A DNA stretch of 64,000 nucleotides from assembly GCA_030248295.1 (NCBI GenBank), contig JASANH010001053.1, positions 248,001 to 312,000 on the forward strand. Direction: 5' to 3'. Shown here one piece after another: positions 1-11,900 of this stretch (position 1 is the stretch's first letter; every line of letters starts with the position of its first letter). The DNA is from Mesodorylaimus sp. YZB2_4 (taxonomy: Eukaryota; Nematoda; Enoplea; Dorylaimida; Dorylaimidae). A program made the position numbers and the translations under genes. Under the pieces are notes generated by a model that was not told the origin of the DNA, did not search any database, and saw only the letters and a program-made list of their open reading frames with translations.

Positions 1-2224
1 GTTCTGTTACAACAACAACGATCCCAATTACGAATTTCATCAATGCAAAAACGAGTACGGAGAAGTCATGTAAGTAAGAGTCGGGAATATATGGGGGGGG
101 TCATTTTTCCCAAGTAAACCAATTTTCGCAAAGGTTTGACAAATATCCAAGAAATCACTCAAGTGATGGTTTTAGAGAAATCAATCGATCGATTCGATTC
201 GAAGAAATCGATCGATCGTTCGAGCTCTAAACTTAGCACCGACTGAAATATCAGTTTGCCAATAATATCAGCTAATAATTTTTCGTGCTGATAATGATTA
301 GAGATTTGGACGAACGTTAAAGTTTGGTTAGGGTTTTCTGCTGGTAGTAAGCATGACCAGGAACCGCGAAGTACGAATTCTGGGCTAAAGATGAGTCTAG
401 ATGAGTGGTACCCAAGATGAGTCTAGGCCCAAGATAGGGCAACATCGAAATCGTGATCATCACGATCATGGTTGGTCATGTTGGTATGCCCGAAGCGGCA
501 TCGTAGCAGTTGACGTTTTGAAAACACTTGGTGACTACAGGTGTGGGGCTCCGGTAGGAAGGGTCAAGGAAGGACTTGGCCCTGTGCCGCCTGAGTGGTG
601 TAGCAGTGAAAGGCGTGTGTCACAGCTTGCTCGGCAGACCTGGAAACCGGTCGGGCCTGAGTTCAACTCTGGCCGTCTGAGAACTTGGTGAAGTCCTCTC
701 TGTGCCTTGCAGGCCTGGCGGTGGGTAACTCACCCTTCATCCCCCTGGGAGAGGTCTTATGGGGTGAAAGGCTCTCCATAACCGGCCGTAGCCTGGTAGG
801 TTAGGCGTGTGCCTTTCACGCCTGGTGCGCAGTAACGGGCGAGTGTTCGACTCGCGGGCCGGTAAATCATTTTGTGTAAAATGTGTCCCTTCACCCTCGA
901 GTGCGCATAAGCGTTTGGTGATGTAGTAAAACATGAACATTCCGGATCGCCCCGCGGGGCATGGGCTCGGTATGGCTGGGCCATGGAGTAACCGCCGACA
1001 TCGCGAGGTAGAGACTAACACGCGCCCTTGCCCGGCATGCATGCATCCTGGATTGACAAATTCGGTGGTAAGAGAGGGTCAACTAACCAGCTCCCTAGCC
1101 CGCGGGTGAAGGGCCAAAAATCGACTCTCCCTGGACCGACCAGGACGGGTAAAAAAAGGAGGTGATTCTGAAAATCTTTTTGGGCTTCTCCTTTGCATAT
1201 TATTCATTATTCCAGCCTTGGGCCTCACAAGATGAGTTGAAGTGGGTTTGAGATCTCGTACAAGTTTCAAAGGTGTGCACATGCTTTAGTCCTTAGATTT
1301 AGTGCGCAGCATTCAACTGGAATTTGAATACGAAGAAGCGGAAAACTTTGCTTACTCACGAATCTTCTTTTTTCAAGCATCCAGACCCAGCCCATGCGTG
1401 CACGTTTTTGGTATTTATGCCTGCCTCCTGGCAGGTCATCTGCTTATTCTTGAAGCGTCATGAGTTTTCTTTAATATTGAGGCTGGTATCTGCAAAAAAG
1501 AGGGCAAAGTTGAAAGATTGCAACGTAGTCTAGGATCCTTTGATTTCTTGCTTCCAAAATGGTTCGCAATGCTTTTATAAGAAAATTTTGCTTGCGAAAT
1601 TACAAAATTGAATGGTAATATTCCCAAAAACTCAAATAAGCCGCCAAATAAATGAAATTTTTGATATATTTTGAATTATCGGTTTTATCGGCTCATAATA
1701 CCGATAATTGCCTGATTGATCGGGGAGGGGTGCGCTGACTTCGAACCCATATCAGAAAGGATGACTACATACTTTTTATCCAATCAGGCCTAGAGCAGGT
1801 CCGTCATACAGGCATGGATTAAGGACATGGGTGGGTAGCTCGAGGGGCCCAGCAGAAAGGGACCATGACAGTTGTCCTTTCTGCTCCTCTGTCAGAAAAT
1901 CCCTTCAGACATCCAGAAATATATTTCCGATTTTTCGATCATGTTATTTCGCTACTTTGTGTCCATGACCCCTGAGCAAGCTGATAACTCCTTCTTTCAT
2001 TTTAAAATTGAATTGCACCGAATAATCGAATAATTCTTCTATTTTTCCATTTTTTCAGCTGCCCTGTTCTCAGCAGTCTGGTGTGTCCAGTATGCGGCGC
2101 CACTGGAAAACGTGCTCACACACGTCGTTACTGTCCAATTGCCGAACGACGTAAACGACGCGATTTGGAATTGGCAATGACCAAAGTGCCTTGCCAGCCG
2201 GCCTGCGATTTTGAGTACGAGTGA
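1..2224 (+). CDS. nanos: Nanos homologue, 3' part (partial at window edge)
   Basis: Nanos is an RNA-binding translational repressor of germ cells that works with Pumilio. Two exons are visible: 1-70 (cut by the window start) and 2059-2224. The donor after GTCAT is GTAAGT at 71 and the acceptor is TTTTTTCAG ending at 2058, so codon AT|C (Ile) is split. The joined protein carries the nanos double CCHC zinc finger. The first finger ends C-x10-H-x10-C; its first Cys lies before the window. The second is CPVC-x7-H-x4-C, with the diagnostic stretch [12 protein letters not shown]. The spacing in finger 1 is two residues shorter than the x12 usual in fly and vertebrate Nanos. Only about 25 basic residues follow the last finger before TGA at 2222-2224. 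The 1988-nt intron holds a nested SINE pair. Identity is firm; the N-terminus is missing. Confidence 0.88.
588..1147 (+). mobile_element. SINE-A copy 1, interrupted by SINE-B
   Basis: A tRNA-like head (box-B-like GAGTTCAACTC near 659) is followed by a body ending in a GGGCCAAAA-type tail with CTGGACCGACCAG. The same sequence recurs at 3896-4275 and, inverted, at 30940-31265. In this copy the body is split: 588-779 and 941-1147 match the other copies, and 780-940 is a different element (SINE-B). The element lies in the nanos intron. Exact ends are uncertain by about 20 bp. Calling it a SINE is inference from the pol III-like boxes and multiple copies. Confidence 0.65.
780..940 (+). mobile_element. 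SINE-B copy 1, tRNA-derived
   Basis: The head folds like a tRNA. Acceptor-like stem ACCGGCC (781-787) pairs with GGCCGGT (857-863). The T arm is GCGAG-TGTTCGA-CTCGC (839-855), giving a canonical box B. There is a box-A-like TAGCCTGGTAGG and an anticodon-like stem GGCGTG/CACGCC around a 7-nt loop. The long variable arm (about 16 nt) recalls class II tRNAs. The tail runs to ACATGAACAT. Other copies are at about 23889-24056 (-), 30010-30170 (+), 49918-50045 (-) and 62243-62385 (-). Confidence 0.72.
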
Positions 2225-2876
2225 GCCGATTTAAAAAAAAATTATACAGCGAAGCTGAGCTCGCAAGCTGAAATTTTGATTTAAACGGAATTGGGTATTT
2301 TCATTTATGGAATCTGAATTTTTGGAATTTGAAATTGAGAATTTTGCGTTTTGAAATTTGGTATAAAAAAGGCACTGGCTAATGATTTGCACTTTTCATT
2401 AGATTAATCTTGTGTTTTGCAACATAATGATTATATCAGTGTGATTTAAGTTTTCATGTTTTTTTGCACACGCGTTTTATTACCGTACTGTGAGCTTCAT
2501 TTGCACGCAGTTTTTCTGCAGTTTGCACTGTAAAGAACTTTTGTTTCGAGTTGCATTTCATGGCTCAGATTCGTGTCAGGTAATTGCTGATTGGAGGAAA
2601 GGGGAGGAGAAGCTGGTGATTGGATTGGATTTTGAATGTGTTTTGTCATTATCGATTGAATTATCTGCATAAGACTACTCTGCTGTACAAGTGTTCTTCA
2701 AATTTTTGTTGGTTGGGCCCCGTGCCGCCCCAGTTCCCCCCACTGGACTTCCAATCCGTTTTGCCTATAGCCGGCCAGCAGTCCTGATATGATAAGCGAG
2801 GCCGTGAGGGGACCAGCATTCCTGTGTGGCTCCAGTAGGAGCACCTGGCCACGAGGGCATCCTGTGCCTGCACCAG

Positions 2877-3057
2877 TGTGACCAGCACGCCTGGCGGTCG
2901 GGAGTAATCGATACGCTACCCTGGCTGGGACGTCAACCTCTTCGGTTGATGTTTCTAGAGCAGGTATAGTCGCGAGACTTGCCTACCTTCAGTCGGAGTT
3001 TTGTGCTTAGAGACTTCGGTCTCGACTATCTCCCGCCGCCTGGGTGCGCTGGTTACA
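2877..3057 (+). mobile_element. MITE-1 copy 1
   Basis: This is a 181-bp element with 10-bp terminal inverted repeats, TGTGACCAGC and GCTGGTTACA (one mismatch when paired). It is flanked by a 4-bp direct repeat CCAG (2873-2876 and 3058-3061). Related copies lie at 3567-3747 and, inverted, at 46115-46294. No coding capacity, so a non-autonomous DNA element is the likely class; the superfamily is not clear. Confidence 0.75.
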
Positions 3058-3566
3058 CCAGCCTCCAGGATGATACTGAACGGGGAGGGAGGGACCTTCC
3101 CGACAGGTGTTCGTGATGCTGTCTAAGTTGCTGATCAAAGGAGAATGTGGAGAGAGGGTACACAGGTGCAGTATTTTTGTTCTTGAGACCCATGAAGCAT
3201 GTGCTGGTTAGACTGGCTTCGAAATCGTTCGAGTAGTCTAACCAGCTTGTATCCCTCACTCTTGTTGACTGGCACTATCTGGCTGAAATGATTCCCAAAA
3301 AACTGACTGAAAATTTCATCCCGGGCACCAGGATAGGCATCGCACTGTAGCTGTTTGCCTCTCTACGAGTGCCATGCGCCTGATGGGGGCGCGGCAGGGT
3401 GAGACCGAGACTGGCAGATCTGATCGCAGCTGGCATGTCGGTCACAATTGGCTGCAGGCGAACGATCTATTCGACTGGTTTTGGGCATTGTCATGTGGAG
3501 CCCCACTCGAGCTTTTCCGAGTACGGCCGCATTTCTGCCTGACAAGGCTGGGTGTGCAGAAAATAT

Positions 3567-3747
3567 TGCAACCAGCATTTTTTGCGGTCAGGAGATCGAT
3601 ACTCTCCCTTGGCTGGAAGGTCAATTACTCCGTTTGATGTGTTAGCTGCAAGTATAGTCCCGAGACTTGCTGCTTCAGCCGGAGTTTTTGTCCCAGAAAC
3701 TTCGGTCACTGGTACTGTGTCTTTCGCCGCCTGGTGCACTGGTTTCA
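3567..3747 (+). mobile_element. MITE-1 copy 2 (diverged)
   Basis: Exactly 181 bp between TGCAACCAGC and ACTGGTTTCA, the same length as copy 1 and in the same orientation. It shares the inner landmarks, such as the CTATAGTC-like and GAGACTTGC blocks and CGCCGCCTGG near the right end. The termini have drifted and no matching target duplication is visible, so this is an older copy. Confidence 0.65.
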
Positions 3748-3895
3748 CAGCGGTCATAGCAAGGACACAATCAGCCCACTGCGTCCAATGCAACACTTTC
3801 TGCTCACCAAGTCTTGTCGGAGACAAATGCTCACTACAGCGCTTTAGTATAATGTAGACGCCACATTAGACCCACTTGTGGTGGCACATGGCACA

Positions 3896-4275
3896 ATGCT
3901 GGGTGCGCCGCCTAGATAGTGAAGCGGTAAGGCGTGTGTCACAGTTTGCTTGGCAGAGCTGGAAATCGGGTGACCACGAGTTCAACTTTGGTCGTCTGAT
4001 GACTTGGTGAAGCTCTCTGTGCGCCTTGCACGCTTGGCGATGGGTGACTCACCCTTCATCCCTCCGGGGTCGATAAACGAGGAGGGGAGACTCGAATCCG
4101 GGTCCCCTCACGGGGTACGGGCTGGGTATGGATGCCGACATCGCGGGGGCTGACAACACCCTTGCCCGGCACGCATCCCGGCTGCATCCTAGTCGATGGC
4201 ACGATAAGGTCAAGTAGCAAGCCCCCTAACCGCGGGTAAAGGGCCAAAATTCAACCCCCCTGGACCGACCAGCAT
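3896..4275 (+). mobile_element. SINE-A copy 2 (uninterrupted)
   Basis: It aligns by eye with both halves of the copy at 588-1147 and with the inverse of 30940-31265. It includes the AAGGCGTGTGTCACAG head, GTGACTCACCCTTCATCC, a GATGCCGACATCGCG block and the GGGCCAAAA end. It lacks the roughly 160-bp SINE-B inserted in copy 1 and so shows the undisturbed structure of about 380 bp. Confidence 0.68.
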
Positions 4276-4641
4276 GCTTGGACACAATGCCTACCTCGTC
4301 TACCCCGCCATACTCACACCGTCATAACATACTTGCCCACTATGGTACTCCCATTCGTGTCACCTACACACGTTGCCAGCTCAGGTGACAGTGGGCGACC
4401 AAGTGTATTCACAACATCTGTATACTGCTCACAGCCCTAGTGCATACCTACCGAATTCGGCACAAGAAAAGTCACAGAGCCAAGACTTTGATTAATTAAC
4501 TGGTCGAAAGCGCGGGCGTACGAAACGAATTTTTAGAAACTTGTCGGTTCACACTTGAACGATGGCAATTTTTCAAAAATCAGGTTCCAACTATGCCAAG
4601 GATATGGAAAACAGCAGTGTGCGAATTGGTGTCGGCGCGGA

Positions 4642-5449
4642 ATGTTTGTGAACAAAATTGTGATTTTGTTGTGTATTTGTGCATTGAGTGTGGGAGGGGT
4701 GTCTCTGGAGGAGGGAAATCGTAGGATCAAGGAATGTTGCCGAGCAAATAATATCGACGACTGTGGCTTATTGTGTAAGTACAACACGACTGAGACAGAG
4801 GTATGTGATGGTCAGTCATCCCTGTATGAGCTACTGCTGTGGGTAACGTTGTGCGTGGGTACATTTTCCCACTGTCCTGACCGACCACATCTGGGTACAC
4901 TGTGTGCGACATGGCTGGCAGGTGTATGCTACACGTGTATCTGACTAGGAGACACATGTTTCAAACTGAAACATCTGCAAAGCACGCTAGTCTCCAGTGA
5001 AGAAGACAGATTTCCGCACTAACACTCATACAGCTCCTCATCTATAATGAACTTACCTGTGACATCCAATTGAGTTTGCCCCGGTCCTGAGTGAAGCCGC
5101 GTCTTGCTATCCCTTATCTACTGTATGTGTGAGACGTCCCATTTTCTAGGTCCTAGACAATGGCCTAGTATGTCTGGACAAAATCCAAGTATGGTTATAC
5201 TGCTCCAGCGAAGGCAGCGATCACACTGCTGCCTGCCGAGTGGCTGGTGTGCCCGAGAAGTGCCTGGGTTTCTGCAAGGGCGATGGTCCCTCGATGTGCT
5301 TCGATGAACAGGCGGCCAAGGATTTCCGCGAATGTGCATTGCAAGATAATTTAGAGAAGATCCTGAAGGCGCATCGTGACCAATTGGGAAATCAGGCGAA
5401 GTGGGAGAAGGACCATCATTTTAAGAGCACTGAGTGTCCTGATACTTGA
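4642..5449 (+). CDS. Secreted cysteine-rich protein with a DB module
   Basis: Two exons, 4642-4800 and 5150-5449 (donor GAG|GTATGT, acceptor TTTTCTAG), give 152 residues. I chose the ATG at 4642 because it opens directly onto a signal peptide (MFVNKIVILLCICALSVGG). An in-frame ATG at 4555 would bury that peptide. The mature part starts with the CC-x7-C-x3-C block of the nematode DB module and continues with C..DHTAACRVAGVPEKCLGFC, a close match to the family pattern DHT-x-CC-x3-GV-x3-C-x3-C. The usual CC pair is AC here. The C-terminus is a charged tail. Function of the family is not known; extracellular location is inferred from the signal peptide. It converges on prickle, with 542 bp between the stop codons. 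Confidence 0.8.
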
Positions 5450-5991
5450 GACTGGAATCTGGGACCAGAACTAAAACGAAATAGTCGACCCAGCTACTTT
5501 CAACCGGCACCTCAGTGTAATTTTTGGTAGCTGATTTGATATTTTTCACATTTTGTAGTTTGTCATTTATTTTGCCTGTTGTCAATCCATTAAACGAACC
5601 TGCTCTTAGCTAATTATCACATCCAGAGAGCCTCACTCTGCCTGCCCGAGGTTTTACCATCGCCAAGCCGGTGGCAGTAGACTTCCCACATTTTGATGGT
5701 GCCGGCAAGCATCACTAACTAATCTCATTTTCTGCAACCCTAACATTCCTGCCAGAATCAACCTCCTGCATCACCTGATCACTCACTCCCACTTTATCAT
5801 CGACATTAGTTTTAGCTCGGAAAGTACGAAAGCATAAATAAGCAACGTACAGACAACACAAGCGCATAATTCTAAGTATAGATCACGCCTATCAAACTAT
5901 ATTTTGTACAAGCAAATATAAAACACTGATAAACTAGCACATTGTCATTTCCAAAAACGATTTTCTCAAACTATCAAAACGCTTTACACTA
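5450..5991. other. Intergenic region between convergent genes
   Basis: Both flanking genes end here. On the minus strand an AATAAA signal lies at 5566-5571, about 420 nt beyond the prickle stop codon. It could end the prickle transcript close to the neighbour's stop. No exact AATAAA was seen on the plus strand. No gene was found. Confidence 0.45.
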
Positions 5992-8900
5992 TTAAGAAAC
6001 TATACAGTTACTAGCTCTTGCCTTGGACATCTTCTGAGATTGCTTCTGATTTCGATGATTCTTATATCGACGAGTGTCGATTTGTGGCGTGCCCCCTTTG
6101 ACCACCTCTTCCCCGGACCGACTTGCAGTAACGACACCTCGACCGAAGCGGGCCATGTTCTGTTGACTCTGGTGTTGCCTACCGGGCAGCGTGTAATAGC
6201 CCAAGGCCGGGTCATCGTCGTCTTCAGAATCACTGGATGAGGAAGAACTGGTCGAACACGTCGAAGAGCACGTACTGCACGCTCCACCCAGTTCCGGTTC
6301 GCCATCATTTTGAGCTCTGCGACGCCGAAACGACGTGTGTTCAGTGTCCGATTGAGCGCCTCGACCATCGGACGAACAACGCCATCGACGATTCCGATGA
6401 TGCCTCGGGCCCCCGCCGCGATGTCGATGGTGATCGTGATGACGATTGTGATGCAGCAGGTACGATTTTCGATTCCCGTCAGCTTCATCGCCAATATTTT
6501 CTGTGCTCTCGCCAACAAATCTTACTGTACGTCGTGGGCAAGTGGGACTATCGGGACTAGTCGTACTGGTCGTCGAGGCCGCCTTGCTCGACGCTTCTAC
6601 ACCGAACGTGGTCTCCTTCTTGGCTACGATCAATGTGGTGATCACGCTGTTGTTGCAGGCTTTTTTGTACGACGACTCACTCCCAGCACCAGCTTCCATT
6701 CGAAAACGAGGCGTTGCTTGATTCGATTCGATGGCGTTCGATCGATAAGTCATGGGTTTGCAAAAATTTCGACGCGCTTTTTCGACACTGGGCGACAGGA
6801 CGATTTCATCCAAGCTCAAATCGGGCAGTGACGAACGACGATACGACATTCTATTGGGTGACGCCTTGTCGTTGGCGTGGGTTCTGCCTTCGCGTTTCCT
6901 GGGCGAATTATCGATTACACTTCGGGCCATTGGATGATCATCATTCGGCTTCCTCGATCGATATAATTTGGGCGATATGGTTTCGTAGTCGGATTGACGA
7001 CTCTGGTTCTCCATGTCCTCTTCGTCCTCTGATTCGTCCTCCTCGTCTTCGTTCTCATTCCATAATTCTTCCAATTTTAATTTATCGATTCGTCTGTGAT
7101 CGCTCAATCGCGTCGATGACGGCGCTGGTTTTGCCATTGTAGAGGGCGATGGTCGATGATCGACGAGGCGTTGAAGGCAATCGACGCCGCAAAACACTCC
7201 TTCGTCTTCCTTAGGCAAGAAAGGTTTGCCAAGAAGCGCTTTGTGGCAAGTGGCGCAGGCGAAGCACGAGTTACTGGCGTGCCATTGCTGACGACCATGG
7301 CTCATTCGGGCGTCGTCGACGGCGATCGGACGGCGACACGAGGAACATGGCTCGGCGAATTGGGTCTCGAAACATTGAAGGCAATAGGGGCGATCGTCGC
7401 GCATGACGTAACGAAGACCGCCCAGCGATTGGTCGCATTGGAAGCAGGCAAAATGGTGCAGATGCCACGAACGACCTTCGGCTTCAGTGCATTCCTCGGC
7501 GAAGATGACCTAAAATGAGACGTGTCATTTTTGAGTGGGAAGTGCTATTCGACTAAAGACCATTTTTGTTTCTCAAAATTTTTAAAATCATGCAGGCAAG
7601 CTTGCGCAGGGCGCATTGCTAGCATGAAAACGGCTGTTTTTGTCATTTGAAGGGATTATATTTTCGAGTGGTAACAAATTCCTCAACATGGGAGCTTTGA
7701 AATTTTAAAATTTAGGGACTGACACGGTGTAGTCACCGAGAGCACACCTAGATATTCTATAGACCCACGTATCCTATTCCAACCTGCGACTATGCCTTCG
7801 CATTGGAGCCCCGGCCACTAGCTCGGCACCTAATTCATCATGGTCACGATCGCAAATTGAAACCCTTGGCCCAACCTACTCTAGCCGCCCATTTCCACAA
7901 AAGAGGATATGGCGGCGAATAAAAAGAGAAATCCCTAAATAATACCCTTCTATCCATTTTCAAAAATTAATTTCCCTCTCCGATCATTCATCACTGTAAG
8001 AAGCGTTGAAAAAACACTCGCTCATTTCAATTTCTCATAACGCATTCGCAATGTCTAAGCCCCGAGAATACAATTTATCTCATGAGACAGGTCTATTTTC
8101 CCGGCCTCCCCTCTACTCACTTCATCGCAAGCAGCGCAACGCGGTTTCAATTGTTCGGCGTGATGACGTCCGCAATAGAGTCGACCATCCTTGTAGAAGT
8201 AGATCAGATCGACGAGCAATTCGCGACACGTGTAACACACGAAACAGCTGGGGTGCCAGGCCGTCTGATCACCGCATCTCGATGCGAATACGGCCAGATC
8301 GCCGGCGTAGACCGATTGGCAACAATGCGCGCACGGAGCCCCTTCTAAGCAGTAGGGCACCAGACGAACCGATCCACGTCCCAATGAATCACGTTTACGT
8401 TGCTGAGCGAATGTGCGCAACTCTTTTTGTTCGCGACCAGTCAAATGACGGCAATAACGAGCCTCCGTGTCGTGAGGGGGCAGTTGGAGGAGGAGCTGAC
8501 GGATGCGCCACTTCTCGCCAGCACTATTCGTATAAGGCACCTTGTCCTCGGGCAAGCACGAAAAGTATTGGTGTACCTGAAGGAAAGGCGTTGCTTGAAC
8601 TTGGCGAGACACATAATGATGACCAAAGTTTGACCCAGCTGGGGAACCCAATGGGACCAGGGCGACGAGTATGCCATTGCAAAGCGTCTGACCTCTTTTA
8701 TATCACCCCCCCCCCCCCCACATGATGTCATGGTGATCTCAGGCCTGCCAGCCCCCACAGACAGCGCGCAGTAGCACTTACCAAATTAGGGCGCAGACCA
8801 GAAGGCACCCACGAGTAGTCCTCCAATGCACAGCCCGAATCATCGTCCGATGTCGACTGACGATGCGAATCGGCGGCCAGACGGAGTCTGATCGATGGCG

Positions 8901-11900
8901 ATAAGCAGTGTCGACGATCACTCAACGTTCCACCACCGATGCTGACACTTCGAGCAGTTCCTGTCGTGCTTCCGATCGAAATCATCGAATCGCCGCCATC
9001 CAGCGACGAAAGGGTCCTGTTTTCGGCCAGGATCCCATTGCCCACACCAACACCGCCAGCCGACGACAGGGTGCCTGTGGCGGACATGATGGGTGATTGA
9101 TCGCGTACCGATGCGTATATGTCCTCCTCGTCCGGGCAATCGCCTTGGATCGACGAAGGATTTTCGTAAATATGTTCGGTACTTTCGTCGAAATTACTGT
9201 TGGAATCGATTTGTTTAAAATCGGCAGTTGATGGCGATGAGTAATAGGGGACGATCGGGGGAGGTATCGGGTGCGTCGAATAGTCCGAGGCGGGTTGATG
9301 CCATTCACTCTCGCAACGGCATTGGCGACAAATATTTCTGAAATTGAGATGCTGCAGTGGAATGGGTATTGGAATGGGAAGGTAGGTAGTCGATCGGTGC
9401 AATAGACAGTCAGTCATCACCACCAATGACACGACCGGCTTCTATTCACTGATAAGTTTCTGTGATTGGACGAAAAGCGTTTTGCAAAAATGGCACCCTG
9501 AGGGCCAGCCGATAACTAAATAGCTCATAAAACATTTTTAACGAGACTAATCCTAATTAAGAATGAGCAAAAAAGGCGAGCGACACGCTCCACTTTGAGC
9601 AAACAATCCCCAAGAAGGCAATGACGAGCCTAATCACAACCTATGGCCCAGTTACCAATCATTGATAAGCTATTCGAAAATTGAATGTTTCCATGCTCGT
9701 ACACAAGAAGGGATGGGCGGGTAATCGGAAGAATACAATGAGTATAATTTATGCCCTCATTCCAACAGCCGACAGACGAGTATCGGCCGTGTTCCTAGAT
9801 CAAGAATGGGAGCGAGCTAACGCCCTAAGATGGTGCCAGGCTCGTCACGTCTCCATCGCTCTCCTCCAAAGATGCACTAGGGCCGATTTGGTGGCGCTCA
9901 TATCCGCTCTCATTTCTATGAATCTACCCGCTTCCACGTGCTCTCCCAGCCCGCCCCCCCCCGCTCTAAGCTAGACTTGGACCATAGGAACGCCCCGACA
10001 CAGGCATATATGGAAATAGGCAATGTGAAGTATCAAAACAACACTTCCTTTCAACCATAAAAAGAAAAACTGCAAAACATAATAGAGCACGGGCAAGAAA
10101 GGTGAAGAAAGTTCAACGAGGGCAAACAGACGAAACCTGAACCATGTGCCCCCTAAATGGATTGGTGTTTGGCGGAGGGGTAGAAGTTTGATCAAAGGCG
10201 AAAAATGGCTCACTTGGAGCTCGGGCGTTGTTTGAGTGCGGAGGGGGTCTTATTCTCTCACGCGCATCCTCGGCCCGTTTTCTATGTACAAAACGGGCGA
10301 CGAAGGCATCCCATTGGCTTAGGAAAGGATTGAAAAAAGGAGAACAGCGAACACGCTCAATTGAGCATGCAAAGATAGGAGTAAACAGAAAGAGCAATTT
10401 TCTTTCGGTCACTTTGTATATTGGATGAAAGAAACAGTAGGTGAGGTCAGATAGGCAGATTGAGTGCAAGAAGGCGAAGTTTCTATGCGAATGTCAGAGG
10501 CGATTTCTGGCAAGGCGATAGATACTTATTTGAGAACATGCCCAACTTTAGCGACAGTCGATTGCAAGGCACACCTAAATTTGAAAATTCAAACTCAGGA
10601 GAGGTGCAGCAGCGACCAGGACACATCTGCGGCTTGGCAGGCAGCCTCGACCAAATTGTAAACTAATCAACAAGCAACCAAATTGAAATTCAGAAAAAAT
10701 GCGAAACTAGCAAACCAAAGCCAGAATTTGAGGCTATGACATTGGCAACGTGTGAAATCGGACCGTCGGGACTGGTTCGATTTCGACAAAGTGAAATCGG
10801 GCATGAAAGTCAATTCGGGCGAGACGAGGTTGGCGAATGGAATAAAGGCACCGAGGCGCATGATGCCGATGATACTACTGGTGTGGGGACATTGGAGGGG
10901 GGGGGGGGGGTACCTGGCCGAGAGATAGACAGGACCAACAAATTAAACGCGACCAAGCTTGCTGTCAGTCAGTCAGTGAACGATTCGAGGTCTCGCGCGG
11001 TCACTTTAACGCGTGACCAGGCGAGTAGATGGCGAGGAGGTCGTCCAATGCGACCGAGATGGACAAGACGAGACGCGTCGTCGCAGAGCCGACGGGCAGC
11101 AAATGACGAAAAAACGCTAAACGACAGCCGTCAACCAGAGGCCCGCCACGACCCGTTTCGGACAGGAGACATAGAAAGGCAGGTGTCCAATTCGATGCTG
11201 CATATCGGGCTTGCGCATCGAACTCCCCCCTCCTCCCTCAAACTGCACCTTGACCTGTCAATAATCAAATCCGAGACTGGACGTGCCTGCATACGAAACT
11301 GTTTAAAAATAGCCCTACTCGCCTCGCCTCGCGTCAGTGGCCAATGAAGAAAGAGAAGCTGAAAAAATATTCCCTCGCAGCATCATGTGGTCGAGACATC
11401 TCCTCTATCTTAAACTGAAAAGAAAACTTTTCCGACTTCGCCTCCTTGTACTAACCCTTCACCCCCTCCAATCCCACCGTGCATTGGACATGGTTTTCGA
11501 AAAAATTCAACTATTTTCAAACTAACCTTAGACATGTTGGAAAACAAGAAAAAATCTTTGCGCGCAAAGAGTGTGTAACAGTTGGGGGACGAAGACCATA
11601 CGCATAAATCAAGGAATTAGTGATGGGACATGTTCGAAGCAGCAGTACATTTACGATGCACGACCTGAACTCGGACAAATGTCAACCAATCGCACACCAT
11701 ATTCGATAGTTTGATTTGTAAGTTTGTCAAAAGGCGAAAGAGAAATCCTCGCCTTTTGATGAATGAGGTGACCTAACGAAAATGAAAGGATAAACCATTT
11801 CGAATAAACTGAACGGAAATTGGGGAAATTTCAAATACTCGAAAATCATATTTCAAAATTCGACGCTTTGTCGAAGGCCGACCGATCAAGTGCGGGGGAG

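Larger units (their letters stand above)
2225..4641. other. Intergenic stretch between nanos and the DB-module gene
   Basis: I see no supported gene here. It holds two copies of the 181-bp inverted-repeat element MITE-1 and SINE-A copy 2, which are listed separately. The rest (2225-2876, 3058-3566, 3748-3895, 4276-4641) shows only short chance reading frames. Confidence 0.6.

Noticed and set aside
780..863. A functional tRNA gene
   Set aside because: The fold is tRNA-like but position 33 is not T, a non-tRNA tail follows and there are several dispersed copies; it is a SINE head.
4454..4470. GAATTCGGCACAAG, close to the cDNA-library adaptor GAATTCGGCACGAG
   Set aside because: One base differs and the flanks look genomic; with no cloning junction visible I treat it as chance.
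4727..4957. Minus frame opposite DB-module exon 1
   Set aside because: Shadow of the real gene, which has a signal peptide and family Cys pattern on the plus strand.
6310..6831. Several long plus frames opposite prickle exon D
   Set aside because: Antisense shadows of the low-complexity prickle tail.
8006..8725. Open plus frame of 239 codons
   Set aside because: It is the antisense shadow of the prickle PET/LIM exon.
10736..11347. Open plus frame of 203 codons
   Set aside because: Composition is not protein-like, no motif, and it lies in the prickle intron; open frames of this length are expected in GC-richer non-coding DNA.
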